Shown here piece after piece: positions 18,301 to 26,852 of a stretch of DNA of 64,000 nt. Within the stretch, counting starts at the first letter, position 1; every line of letters starts with the position of its first letter. The stretch is from an uncultured Odoribacter sp. Its GTDB lineage: Bacteria > Bacteroidota > Bacteroidia > Bacteroidales > Marinifilaceae. The stretch spans positions 81,719-145,718 of the forward strand of contig CAJTPD010000010.1 in the NCBI GenBank assembly GCA_910578105.1. The letters are read 5' to 3'. The position numbers and the translations under genes are program-made. Under the pieces are notes generated by a model. That model had not been told where the DNA came from and did not search any database. It worked only from the letters and a program-made list of their open reading frames with translations.

Positions 18301-18688
18301 GTACTTCGCTTTTAGATTGTTCCTGACTGTTTTTAGCCGTAATCACAACGGTGTTATCCATAAGTCTGTACTCCAAGGACGTACCTTCCAAAAGACGATT
18401 CAGGACTTCCGGAAGCCCAATGTTCTTATAATTGAAATTCAAATGAACTAACTCATGCACATAAGCATGGTTGTATAAAAAAGTCACCTGCGATTGACGT
18501 TCGATCTCTTTAACAACTTCTTCAAAAGTAGCATCGTGCATTTTTAAAGTAATTGTCTCCTGTGAATACCCCTTTGCATTCAATTGCAAAGTCTGCAATA
18601 CAATCAATAAAAACGTCAGTTTCATGGTCCGTAACATTTTCCCGGTAAAAAAAGAACCGGGGAACTTTCTGAGCTTCGTTTTTTTCAT
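15350..18688 (-). CDS. SusC/RagA family TonB-linked outer membrane protein with STN domain
   Basis: TonB-dependent importer of 1112 residues. After the signal peptide (about 1-44) comes an STN domain (about 45-120), the N-terminal signalling module found in transducing receptors. Next are a CarboxypepD_reg-like domain (about 128-215), a plug with the SusC Ala-Thr-Ala-Leu-Tyr-Gly-Ser-Arg-Gly-Ala-Asn-Gly-Val motif, and a C-terminal beta barrel ending in aromatic Phe. The STN domain together with the fecR and sigma genes just upstream indicates ligand-induced, ECF-controlled expression. It pairs with the downstream SusD. There is a 91-base gap with a hairpin between fecR and this gene. Confidence 0.95.
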   Translation of the reverse strand: MKKTKLRKFPGSFFTGKMLRTMKLTFLLIVLQTLQLNAKGYSQETITLKMHDATFEEVVKEIERQSQVTFLYNHAYVHELVHLNFNYKNIGLPEVLNRLLEGTSLEYRLMDNTVVITAKNSQEQSKSEVQEIKGKVVDKEGFPLPGVTVMIKGTKLGVATDADGKFTIQTLIGGPVILECTFVGMRSKEIKVVEGQSLDIVMEEEAEEMDEVVVTGYFSKSKESFTGSEVTIPTEELKKVGALNILQALNAFDPSIRLSESLTNGSNPNVIPDITIRGENGFDLRANADDALTNPNAPLYILDGVEVSAERIYDMDLNRIESTTILKDASATALYGSRGANGVIVITTIRPKSGQIRINLNANYNVSIPDLRDYNLMNAKEKLEYERLSERVYVDEDNYAEQLRLEELYNTRLEEVQRGVNTYWLSQPLTTSLNQRYSLNFEGGDQYFRYGVDLRYDTDKGVMKQSGRDRLGINLTFNYNIGTNFYIRNDLSVDNVKAKNSPYGDFSTYANQNPYDRIYDEDGKYVEKLSSGDWNPLYNAHLPRRNTSTYTSIQDNFNIDWRIIPELRLQGRFSYLRQFDRRDIFDAPGNLKYSTETDPKKKGEYYLNKEQNDRFDGNLTLAFNKTIEKHMLNIGIGSNLTQSESEGESFTGVGFVNPDMIFIGAANTFKENTSPNGTYDKSRLVGFFSNLNYGYDNRYFLDFSFRTDGSSKFGRNSRFAPFWSLGLAWNVHNEHFWTADEKNSLKLRASMGSTGTTNFSSTQALTTYNYFFDREYNGVFGVQLAGYGNPDLKWQVTHSYNIGLDFTFLKGLLTFNGDFYVKNTQNLLLPLSIAPSTGFDSYVENVGRLKNTGVEGRLRFNLIQNQAKDLRWNVTLAAFHNKSKIVRLSNQLEEINRQADAEHHNKGTVVYRKYEVGRSQTALMVVRSGGIDPATGDEIYIKRNGEMSFEYDSDDKVDIGDMKPKIEGNVNTNLSWKGFNLYLLFKYRLGGKIYNSTLASRVEGANPYKNVDKRALYDRWKNPGDHAVYRRISDSSTPYQTSRLVFDDNLLALQSVSLSYDLPRNISRKLYMERIKVLFSTSDLFRLSSVKQERGISYPFARTFNVGLNVTF

Positions 18689-18726
18689 AATTTTGTTAGA
18701 CTTAAATCATGTTTATTTAACATTGG

Positions 18727-18759
18727 ACAGGCGACCGGTGCCCCACACTGGTTACCTGT
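18727..18759 (-). promoter_or_regulatory. hairpin in the fecR-susC gap
   Basis: Outer arms ACAGG/CCTGT and inner arms with ACC.GTG against CAC.GGT form a stem-loop with a G-rich loop, 39 bases upstream of the susC start. No T-run follows on the minus strand. It may act as an mRNA processing or stability element that sets the SusC level above that of the sigma/FecR pair, or as an attenuator. Confidence 0.45.
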
Positions 18760-18779
18760 TTTATTTTTACACACACCTG

Positions 18780-19949
18780 TCACTCTGAAATATGAATTGC
18801 CGTACCCGAAACGGTAAATTTCACCGGACACGCCAATTCGAGCATAGAAATAATTTGTCCGAAATCAGCATAACGTTTCAGATTACCGGTAAATTCGATA
18901 TTCCGCGCTTTCTCCGACTGAAAGACAACTTCTACGTCATACCAACGGGCCAGTGTCTTCATTATTTCCTCTAAAGTCTGATGCTCAAAGACAAAGCGTC
19001 CGTCCTTCCAACCAGTATATACTTGCACATCCACCCTCTTTTTTACCATATTGCCGGTTTCTGTGTCTACACAACCTTGTTCGTCAGGAACCAATATCAT
19101 TTGCTTTTTACCAGACGACATACATACACTTCCTTTCACCAAAGTTGTCTGTACAACTTTTTCATCTTCGTAAGCCCGAAGATTGAAAGAAGTACCCAAC
19201 ACTTGTATTTGTACTTCCCCGCTTTCGATAATAAAAAGAGATTTCCGGTCTGGTGCCACTTGAAAATAGGCCTCCCCACGTAAACGAATTTTCCGTTGTC
19301 CCGGAAGAAAACTTGTCGGATATTCGACCATACTTTCTGAATTCAACCAAATTCGTGTTCCGTCAGAAAGCACAAGGGTAAATTCTCCCTTCCGGGGAAT
19401 ATATAGTGAATTATACAAAGGAACCTCACACAAAGAAGTATCAGCTTCATATTCTAAAGATGCCCTCGATACATTAGCCACACTACCGTCATCCTGCCGG
19501 ATAGAAGTAAGGGTTGACTCTTGCAGATGAAGTTGCTCTCCGTTAGCCAATGTGAGTATTGCTTCATTACATCCTGCCGGAATAATAGAATTCTGTACCG
19601 AAAAACCCGGATGTGCAGCCTCCGACCAACACCAGTAAACACCCCAAGCTATTAAGCACAAAGCAGCTACAGTAGCCCGGATATACCATTTCCCGAACTT
19701 GCGGGAACGCTTTTCTGCAATTCTTTTAAAAAAGGCGGAATAAGCTGCTGCCGTATCAATAGACAACTCTTGTTGATATTTCCGTTGTAAAAACTCCCTA
19801 TCAATTAAAACTTCCAATTGTTGTCTGTGCTCCGGCGACATGGCCAGCCAATATTCCAACTCTTCCGCTTCCGCCGATGAAAGTGTATTTTCACGGTAAC
19901 GTAAAATCAAATCGGCAATCCGGTATGCCTTATGAATTTCTGACTCCAT
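18780..19949 (-). CDS. FecR family anti-sigma/signal transducer
   Basis: Inner-membrane protein that relays the signal from the STN domain of SusC to the ECF sigma factor. The 389 residues split into a cytoplasmic N-terminal part (1-85), one transmembrane helix (about 88-108), a periplasmic FecR domain (about 180-285, with Leu-Pro-Asp-Gly-Thr-like Leu-Ser-Asp-Gly-Thr-Arg-Ile-Trp-Leu-Asn-Ser) and a C-terminal DUF4974-type domain (about 315-389). It lies directly downstream of the sigma gene (32-base gap) and upstream of the STN-containing susC, the standard arrangement. Confidence 0.95.
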   Translation of the reverse strand: MESEIHKAYRIADLILRYRENTLSSAEAEELEYWLAMSPEHRQQLEVLIDREFLQRKYQQELSIDTAAAYSAFFKRIAEKRSRKFGKWYIRATVAALCLIAWGVYWCWSEAAHPGFSVQNSIIPAGCNEAILTLANGEQLHLQESTLTSIRQDDGSVANVSRASLEYEADTSLCEVPLYNSLYIPRKGEFTLVLSDGTRIWLNSESMVEYPTSFLPGQRKIRLRGEAYFQVAPDRKSLFIIESGEVQIQVLGTSFNLRAYEDEKVVQTTLVKGSVCMSSGKKQMILVPDEQGCVDTETGNMVKKRVDVQVYTGWKDGRFVFEHQTLEEIMKTLARWYDVEVVFQSEKARNIEFTGNLKRYADFGQIISMLELACPVKFTVSGTAIHISE

Positions 19950-19981
19950 AATTTTCCTGCTTTAATATATAGACAAGAAAA

Positions 19982-20557
19982 TTAAAAAAAAGGGTCAAAA
20001 AAAAACAATAACATCAAACTCCGGAAATCATTCAAATAAAGTCTCAATATTTTCTTTCCTCTCTTGCGGTAGGCTTTCACTGCTTCTTCACTTATTTCCA
20101 GACCAGCAGCTATTTCAATATTTGATTTTCCGGCAAGTACTCCGTAATAGACCTTACGGATTTTTAAGGGCAAATTATCAACTGCCTTTTTTAAGGCAAT
20201 ATAAACTTCTTCTTCTATCAATTGTTGCAGAAAAAAATCAGTTTTTGTTTCATCGTTCAACCGAAAATATCTTTTTTCAACCTTAACATGTTCAAGATGG
20301 TTTATACAACGGTTCCGGACTGACACGAACAACCAGCTTTTCAGCGAAGAAAGCTCCGGAAGATGTTGTCGTTGTTTCCACAAATCATAAATAACATCCT
20401 GCACCAAATCTTCTGCCAAAATCTGATCTTTCAGATATTTTGCAGCAAACATTACCAGAGAAGAATAATACAAATCAAACAAATGTTTATAAGCATTTTC
20501 ATTCCCTTCTGACAATTGTTTCAGCCACAATTTTTCATATCTAATCTGATTTTCCAA
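19982..20557 (-). CDS. ECF RNA polymerase sigma-70 factor, FecI-like
   Basis: Extracytoplasmic-function sigma factor of 191 residues that should direct transcription of the SusCD locus once released by FecR. Region 2 covers about residues 22-90 (Ala-Glu-Asp-Leu-Val-Gln-Asp-Val) and region 4 about 130-180, with a helix-turn-helix (Asn-Ile-Glu-Ile-Ala-Ala-Gly-Leu-Glu-Ile-Ser-Glu-Glu-Ala-Val-Lys). The start is TTG at 20557: the frame upstream has no ATG before a stop, and the next internal Met is inside region 2. A -7-like box at 20590-20597 fits this start. Confidence 0.94.
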   Translation of the reverse strand: MENQIRYEKLWLKQLSEGNENAYKHLFDLYYSSLVMFAAKYLKDQILAEDLVQDVIYDLWKQRQHLPELSSLKSWLFVSVRNRCINHLEHVKVEKRYFRLNDETKTDFFLQQLIEEEVYIALKKAVDNLPLKIRKVYYGVLAGKSNIEIAAGLEISEEAVKAYRKRGKKILRLYLNDFRSLMLLFFFDPFF

Positions 20558-20589
20558 TTTACTGTGCTTAATCTGTATTTTAGAGTTTA

Positions 20590-20597
20590 CAAAACTA
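20590..20597 (-). promoter_or_regulatory. -7 promoter element of the ECF sigma gene
   Basis: TAGTTTTG on the minus strand matches TAnnTTTG and would place the transcript start about 25 bases before the TTG start codon. A TTTG lies further up, but 26 bases away rather than 19-21, so only the -7 box is supported. Confidence 0.4.
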
Positions 20598-20647
20598 TAA
20601 AATTCCTATCCATTTCTTTCAGGCAAACATAAAAATCCATACGTGAA

Positions 20648-22012
20648 TCATTCCCTGAAAACCGCTCCCTGATGCCTCAATCTTCGGAGATACCATCTCA
20701 ATGCAAAAACAGCAGTAACAAAAGCAAGGATATCTGAAACAGGGATACTTCCCCAAACGCCATAAATATCCAAATGACCGATATTCGGCAAAATATAAAG
20801 CAAGGGTATCAAAAATAACAATTGACGCGCTAAAGAAAGAAGAATAGAAATTTTAGCCTTCCCGACAGACTGAAAGAAATTGGTGATTACAATCTGCGCC
20901 CCTACCATTGGGAAAGCTAATATTGTGATACGCAACCCCACCTTAGCCAATTCATTCAATTCATAATCATCTGAAAACATAGCAACAATATACCCCGGAA
21001 ATAATTCACCCATAAGCCAGCCTATACTCATCACGGTAACAGCAGCAGAAATAATTTTCCTCAAAGCCTGCTCTACCCGGTCAAAGTGGCGGGCACCAAA
21101 GTTATATCCCACAATGGGCTGCATTCCCTGAGACAACCCAATCACTACCATGACAAACAAAGTTGCCATCCGGTTGACAATTCCATAAGCCCCGATAGCC
21201 AGATCTCCTCCATAAGTTTTAAAACTATGATTCAGTATAACCACAATAACACTGGCACATACATTCAATAAAAAAGGAGCCATTCCTATAGATAAAATAC
21301 TGACAATAATATTTTTCCGTAATTTATAATAGCCTCTCCGGAAATGAATATAACTGGAAGCTTTCAGAAAATGACTCAATACCCACACCAAACCACAAAT
21401 CTGAGCAAAAACCGTAGCCAGGGCAGCTCCTTTTATACCCCAGTTCATTTGAAAAATAAAAACAGGGGCTAAAATCACATTTACCCCCACTGTTAATATA
21501 GAAGACAACATAGCTTTCCTGGGATAACCGGTCGCACGCATAACATTGTTCAGACTGATAAACAGAAAAGAAACCGGATTTGCCAATAATAAAACTTGCA
21601 TAAAACTACGCGCATATGATAACGTCCCGTCACTTGCACCAAAGAATATCAGGATATAATCTAAAAAATACCATGTCACTCCCCCAAAACAAAATCCGGA
21701 GATTAAACTTAAAATCAAAACATTATGGAGAACTTCCGTAGCTTTACGGTCATCTTTCTGGCCCAGATAAATAGAAGAAATAGCAGCCCCGCCAACACCA
21801 ATCAAAGTACTGAAAGCAATAATCAGATTCATCAACGGAAAAGTCAGTGCCAATCCGGAAATTGCCAATGCCCCTACTCCGTGTCCTATAAAAATACTAT
21901 CAATAACATTATATACAGAAGTCACCGTCATCGCAATAATGGCGGGTAGGGAATACTGTAATAATAACTTTCCGATGGGTTCTGTCTCCAGAACATGAGG
22001 ATTCTGAGCCAT
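20648..22012 (-). CDS. MATE family efflux transporter
   Basis: Cation-coupled multidrug/metabolite exporter of the inner membrane, 454 residues with twelve predicted helices in two homologous halves. Family marks include the N-terminal Leu-Leu-Gln-Tyr-Ser-Leu-Pro-Ala-Ile start, Asp-Ser-Ile-Phe-Ile-Gly-His-Gly-Val-Gly in the first loop, Arg-Ala-Thr-Gly near residue 160, and Gln-Gly-Met-Gln-Pro-Ile-Val-Gly-Tyr-Asn-Phe-Gly-Ala in the second half. The last is the classic NorM/MepA pattern. It is a single gene upstream of, and on the same strand as, the ECF operon, with 90 bases between them. The substrate is not predictable. Confidence 0.93.
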   Translation of the reverse strand: MAQNPHVLETEPIGKLLLQYSLPAIIAMTVTSVYNVIDSIFIGHGVGALAISGLALTFPLMNLIIAFSTLIGVGGAAISSIYLGQKDDRKATEVLHNVLILSLISGFCFGGVTWYFLDYILIFFGASDGTLSYARSFMQVLLLANPVSFLFISLNNVMRATGYPRKAMLSSILTVGVNVILAPVFIFQMNWGIKGAALATVFAQICGLVWVLSHFLKASSYIHFRRGYYKLRKNIIVSILSIGMAPFLLNVCASVIVVILNHSFKTYGGDLAIGAYGIVNRMATLFVMVVIGLSQGMQPIVGYNFGARHFDRVEQALRKIISAAVTVMSIGWLMGELFPGYIVAMFSDDYELNELAKVGLRITILAFPMVGAQIVITNFFQSVGKAKISILLSLARQLLFLIPLLYILPNIGHLDIYGVWGSIPVSDILAFVTAVFALRWYLRRLRHQGAVFRE

Positions 22013-22189
22013 AGTGAATGTATATTTTCAAATACGGTAATCAGGCAAATACACAAATATTTTTCCAATAAACACCGTTTTTATAAACAGACGAAAATAC
22101 ACAATTTATGCTATTTTTATTCAAAATCCTTTGACAATCTGTTTGCTGTAAATATTAAGGCAAGTTAAAAAACACAAATCCTAACAAAT

Positions 22190-22528
22190 TCATCTCCTTT
22201 TCCTGAACATACTTTTAAACACCTGCCAGCCAACTTCACCCATCCACCGATAGGCAATAGGGCGTACTATTTGCCAAAGCATATGCATCCAGGGATGAGG
22301 CACCAATCCTCCACCGCCCATTTGCTCTTCTCTTTCCTTCCGGCGCGGGGTAAAGATCGCAGTCATCCCGGAAAACAACAAACGCCCGGCATTTGAACGG
22401 ATATAGTGTAAATTATTTTTAATCTTTCCTTCCGTCTCCTGACACTGGAACCGGAGCTCCCGTTTCTCTGCCAGAAGTTGTCCGAGTGGAGTCTGTGAAC
22501 CGATCTTCCTCATTGTCATCCTCATCAT
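22190..22528 (-). CDS. small basic protein of unknown function, overlapping the holin-family gene
   Basis: 112 residues with a coiled, charged N-terminal part (Leu-Leu-Ala-Glu-Lys-Arg-Glu-Leu-Arg-Phe-Gln-Cys-Gln-Glu) and Asn-Ala-Gly-Arg-Leu-Leu-Phe-Ser-Gly. A Trp- and Arg-rich C-terminus follows. It is similar in style to small Bacteroidota proteins that follow YtxH and holin-family genes. Its start lies inside the upstream gene in another frame: with the first ATG the overlap is 110 bases, with the Met at 22510 it is 92 bases. The conserved-looking composition and its position as third gene of a common trio support it as real; the function is unknown. Confidence 0.65.
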   Translation of the reverse strand: MMRMTMRKIGSQTPLGQLLAEKRELRFQCQETEGKIKNNLHYIRSNAGRLLFSGMTAIFTPRRKEREEQMGGGGLVPHPWMHMLWQIVRPIAYRWMGEVGWQVFKSMFRKRR

Positions 22529-22871
22529 TATTGGTTTGCAAAGCCTTTACAAAAACGTTAGCCAATTGCATACGTATCCTTCCCTTTGCCATCACAAAGG
22601 CAAGTGTCAATATAAAGTATATTCCGCTAACAATCAAAAAGCCCCAAGCGATACTTCCTAACAAATCTCCCAGAAAAAAGCCCAGAGCTACAAATAAAAA
22701 CAAAACAGTGAAAAAGGCAAACAACACCAGAATCAAGCCATGAGAGAGAGACGACAGTACCCCTGCCGTCCTCTCTATCGCCATTAATTTCCACAATCGT
22801 AATTTCAATCCGACATATGCAGAAATCTCTTCTTTCAAATCAGTGAATATCTTCTCTGTATTGTTTTCCAT
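22419..22871 (-). CDS. phage holin family-like membrane protein (Phage_holin_3_6 type)
   Basis: 150 residues: an amphipathic N-terminal helix (1-45), two transmembrane helices (about 46-72 and 76-98), then a basic stretch. The name comes from the Pfam family; in Bacteroidota these are chromosomal envelope proteins found with YtxH proteins, not phage genes. Relatives usually end shortly after an Asn/Asp/Glu cluster. Here that cluster (Asn-Asn-Asp-Glu-Asp-Asp-Asn-Glu-Glu-Asp) is followed by about 25 extra residues that overlap the next gene. It follows the YtxH gene after 25 bases. Confidence 0.8.
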   Translation of the reverse strand: MENNTEKIFTDLKEEISAYVGLKLRLWKLMAIERTAGVLSSLSHGLILVLFAFFTVLFLFVALGFFLGDLLGSIAWGFLIVSGIYFILTLAFVMAKGRIRMQLANVFVKALQTNNDEDDNEEDRFTDSTRTTSGRETGAPVPVSGDGRKD

Positions 22872-22896
22872 TCCGTTACAGATTATTTTTCACTTC

Positions 22897-23295
22897 TCAT
22901 TTTCCTTTGGAATTATCAGTGTACTGTTGCCGGGTTTCAGCATCATTCTGAGCTTTTCCATCCATGGTATGACGTACATCGTTAGCCTTTTGTGCGAAAC
23001 CATCAGCAGCCGAACTAGCTTTGTATTCAGCTTCATGAGCCCATTGATGAGCTTTGTCGCTAACCTTATCAGACCATTCCTCAGCTTTACCGGCAACTTT
23101 TGAACCTGCCTGTTCTGCTTTGGATTTTACTTTTGAAAACACGTTCTTGGCTCCATCTTTGATCTCATGTCCAACTTCGCGGATTCCATCTTCTACTTTC
23201 CGGCGATTTTCGCCAGTCATCAGATATCCGACTGCCATTCCGACAACGGCACCGATACCTAAACCTAACCATAATTTTGAACTTTCGCTTTTCAT
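22897..23295 (-). CDS. YtxH domain protein
   Basis: 132 residues. A glycine-rich membrane helix at about 8-26 (Gly-Leu-Gly-Ile-Gly-Ala-Val-Val-Gly-Met-Ala-Val-Gly-Tyr) is followed by the YtxH pattern and a long, charged helical repeat region. That region carries Ala-Glu/Asp-Lys-Ala motifs like LEA/general-stress proteins. Family members are stress-induced and membrane-tethered; the molecular role is unknown. It is the first gene of a three-gene operon with the holin-family and small basic proteins. I see no TAnnTTTG box upstream, which would fit control by an alternative sigma factor, but this is weak evidence. Confidence 0.85.
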   Translation of the reverse strand: MKSESSKLWLGLGIGAVVGMAVGYLMTGENRRKVEDGIREVGHEIKDGAKNVFSKVKSKAEQAGSKVAGKAEEWSDKVSDKAHQWAHEAEYKASSAADGFAQKANDVRHTMDGKAQNDAETRQQYTDNSKGK

Positions 23296-23370
23296 AACCT
23301 TAGTTGTTTTATGTTTGTACTATCTCAACGAACAACAGGTCTGAAAAGTTTGCGATTTTAAGAAAGTTTA

Positions 23371-24009
23371 TCAGCTAAACAGTTTTAATAAACATTCCGG
23401 TTGGCGAAAATCAGGAATTACAGTATAAACCTTATCCCGGATAGAATCGGAAGAATTAGTCGTAGAAAGCCCGATTACCCTGGCTCCGGCAGCATTCCCG
23501 GCCTGAATACCTGCAAACGAATCTTCAAAAACCACACATTCCGTCGGAGCAGATTGTAAATTCTTCGCAGCCAGCAAATATCCCATCGGGTCCGGTTTCC
23601 CCCTTGTAATCTCATCAGCAGTAACAACAGTATCAAATAAACCTTCCAACCCCATCTTTTTTAAAGCAACCTGCATCTTAACCGAAGAAGAACTGGTTAC
23701 CAGTCCCAGACGGACATTCCTTTCTTTCAGCCGCTCAATAAAATTTACAGAACCGGATACCTCAGGAAAATCCATTTTCAACTCATATTCTGTACTGGCA
23801 AAAGCAATTTTTCTAATTTCCTCCTCCGGAAAACTGCTAAAATAAGTCTTAAATATAAAAGACAAAGTAGTACCTTTAATTTTAGCAGCAAACTCAGGAA
23901 TCCCCAAATGATATATTTTTGCCATCTCATTCCAGAAAATATCATACAAAGGCTCTGTATCCGCAACAACCCCGTCAAAATCAAATAATGCCGTCGTTAT
24001 CTTACACAT
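23371..24009 (-). CDS. HAD hydrolase, beta-phosphoglucomutase-like
   Basis: 212 residues with motif I Asp10-Phe-Asp12-Gly-Val-Val-Ala-Asp-Thr-Glu, the pattern of the beta-phosphoglucomutase/DOG phosphatase subgroup. Motif II is in Leu-Val-Thr-Ser-Ser, motif III lysine in Gly-Lys-Pro-Asp-Pro-Met-Gly-Tyr, motif IV in Phe-Glu-Asp-Ser-Phe-Ala-Gly-Ile-Gln-Ala-Gly. It most likely acts on a sugar phosphate. It is a single gene, transcribed away from the helicase gene at 24244. A TATTTTTG box on the minus strand at 24031-24038 could be its promoter. Confidence 0.8.
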   Translation of the reverse strand: MCKITTALFDFDGVVADTEPLYDIFWNEMAKIYHLGIPEFAAKIKGTTLSFIFKTYFSSFPEEEIRKIAFASTEYELKMDFPEVSGSVNFIERLKERNVRLGLVTSSSSVKMQVALKKMGLEGLFDTVVTADEITRGKPDPMGYLLAAKNLQSAPTECVVFEDSFAGIQAGNAAGARVIGLSTTNSSDSIRDKVYTVIPDFRQPECLLKLFS

Positions 24010-24180
24010 TATATCTTCTATTTATCACCACAAAAATAAAACAAAAAATAACCCTTCAATACTTTTGCACAGAGATAATTTACCACTTTCCGGCTAATCC
24101 AAAACATTCCGCCATCAGGTAAAAATCCTATAATCCCTACAATCCAAAGCCGGAATAATCCAAATAATACCAAAAAACTT

Positions 24181-24188
24181 TATCTTTG
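24181..24188 (+). promoter_or_regulatory. -7 promoter element of the helicase gene
   Basis: TATCTTTG matches TAnnTTTG, 56 bases before the helicase start codon. No clear -33 TTTG is found at the expected distance. Confidence 0.4.
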
Positions 24189-24243
24189 AAGCCTGAAAAT
24201 TCACATTGTTCCATATTTGGTAGAATACAAGAGATTTTAACGG

Positions 24244-25494
<1,251 letters not shown>

Positions 25495-25509
25495 CACCAA
25501 ACTAAAAGG

Positions 25510-25540
25510 AAAGAGTCCGGTACAACCGAACTCTTTTATA
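25510..25540 (+). terminator. terminator of the helicase gene
   Basis: Twelve-base arms (25510-25521 with 25525-25536) with one mismatch and a 3-base loop, ending in a short T-run, 15 bases after the helicase stop. Confidence 0.75.
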
Positions 25541-25600
25541 AACATACAAATTATTAACTATACATCTTTGGGGCATACTTAATTCATACAGGTTGCCCCG

Positions 25601-25745
25601 TTATTTCATATTCAGAATACATTCAACAATCAATTCTTTCCCGTTCATCCGTATCCGTCCGCATCGGTTCATGAACCAAAACATAATCTCTGTCTTTCAC
25701 AACGGTCCCTCCCAGTCAAATTAAACAACCATCATAAAAAATCAT
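25601..25745 (-). pseudogene. possible decayed small ORF downstream of glutaminase
   Basis: The glutaminase stop is followed after one base by an ATG (25745). It reads Met-Ile-Phe-Tyr-Asp-Gly-Cys-Leu-Ile, then TGA, then continues in the same frame for 31 codons (Leu-Gly-Gly-Thr-Val-Val-Lys-Asp-Arg-Asp-Tyr and on). A second frame ends with a protein-like tail (Asn-Gly-Lys-Glu-Leu-Ile-Val-Glu-Cys) at 25601. This looks like a small gene broken by a stop and a frameshift. I recognise no family, and chance is possible. Confidence 0.25.
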
Positions 25746-25746
25746 G

Positions 25747-26661
25747 TCAGAATATAGAATTTCTGATATCCGTTGTAAAACGTTCCAGCGTTTCCATACC
25801 AATCAACGAATTTCCGTGCCGGTTCAATTCCGGACTCCAAACCGTTATGGCCAAACTCCCCGGAATATATGCCGCAACTCCACCACCAACACCACTTTTG
25901 CCCGGAACACCTGCCCGGAACGCAAAATCTCCGGACTCATCATAAAATCCGCAAGTCAGCATCAGAGCCCCCAGACGTTTTGCCTGGCTAACCGATAAAA
26001 TCTGTTCCTGATTAAAAGGATTCAAACCACGATTTGCCAAAAATAAAAAAGCACGGGACAAGTCAACACAACTCATCGAAATGGCACATTGATGACAATA
26101 AACATCCAAAACCGATTCTATATCGTTCTCCATATTGCCAAAACTCTTCATTAAATAGCCCAATGCCATATTCCGGTCAGCATTTGCCTTTTCGGACTGA
26201 GCAATATGTTTATCATAATAAATATCATCATTACCACAAATAGTCCTGACAAAATTCAGAATAGCATCCTTAGGATGAGCATACAGACTCATCAAACGGT
26301 CAGTTACCACTAAAGCACCCGCATTAATAAACGGATTACGCGGAATACCTCGCTCATACTCTAACTGCACCAATGAATTAAACGGATTCCCCGAAGGCTC
26401 CCGCCCCACACTTTTCCAGATTCGGTCTCCCAAATGTCGGGTAACCATAGACAATGTAAATACTTTGGAAATACTTTGTATGGAAAAACGAACCTTAGCT
26501 TCTCCCACCTGAAAAGATTGCCTGTCCAAAGTTTCTATGGCAATGCCGTATTGTTGTGGTTCAACCTCCGCCAAGGCAGGAATATAATCAGCTACTTTTC
26601 CTTTACCCCAATAGGATTTCAACTCTTGGTGTATCCTTGTGATAACCTCTTCGTAATTCAT
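25747..26661 (-). CDS. glsA: glutaminase
   Basis: Hydrolyses L-glutamine to glutamate and ammonia. The 304 residues have the serine beta-lactamase-like fold signature with catalytic Ser63-Ile-Ser-Lys66 in the Phe-Ser-Ile-Gln-Ser-Ile-Ser-Lys-Val-Phe stretch. Other glutaminase marks are Glu-Pro-Ser-Gly-Asn-Pro-Phe-Asn-Ser, Asn-Ala-Gly-Ala-Leu-Val near residue 115 and Gly-Val-Pro-Gly-Lys-Ser-Gly-Val-Gly-Gly-Gly near 255. The length is as usual. It stands alone; a role in nitrogen use or acid resistance is known for the family but nothing nearby indicates which. Confidence 0.96.
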   Translation of the reverse strand: MNYEEVITRIHQELKSYWGKGKVADYIPALAEVEPQQYGIAIETLDRQSFQVGEAKVRFSIQSISKVFTLSMVTRHLGDRIWKSVGREPSGNPFNSLVQLEYERGIPRNPFINAGALVVTDRLMSLYAHPKDAILNFVRTICGNDDIYYDKHIAQSEKANADRNMALGYLMKSFGNMENDIESVLDVYCHQCAISMSCVDLSRAFLFLANRGLNPFNQEQILSVSQAKRLGALMLTCGFYDESGDFAFRAGVPGKSGVGGGVAAYIPGSLAITVWSPELNRHGNSLIGMETLERFTTDIRNSIF

Positions 26662-26802
26662 CAGTTCTTAGTTTGAGGGCACAAATATAAGCTAAAAAAA
26701 AACAAGACATCAAATAAAATCATTACATTGTTGAGATTAAATCAAGTGATTGATTCACAAACAAAAAACTGACCGAAATATTAAAAAGTATCCAACAAAC
26801 AA

Positions 26803-26837
26803 AAACGGCTACCGGAACTCCGGCAGCCGTTTCTTCT
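26803..26837 (-). terminator. terminator of mutA-mutB
   Basis: Strong GC-rich hairpin (AAACGGCT.CCGG against CCGG.AGCCGTTT, one mismatch, short loop). It is followed on the minus strand by a run of T, just beyond the mutB stop at 26853. Confidence 0.85.
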
Positions 26838-26852
26838 ATCATCCGACACTAT

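Noticed and set aside
22419..22871. Prophage, because of the holin-family name
   Set aside because: No other phage gene is present; this family is chromosomal in Bacteroidota and travels with YtxH proteins.
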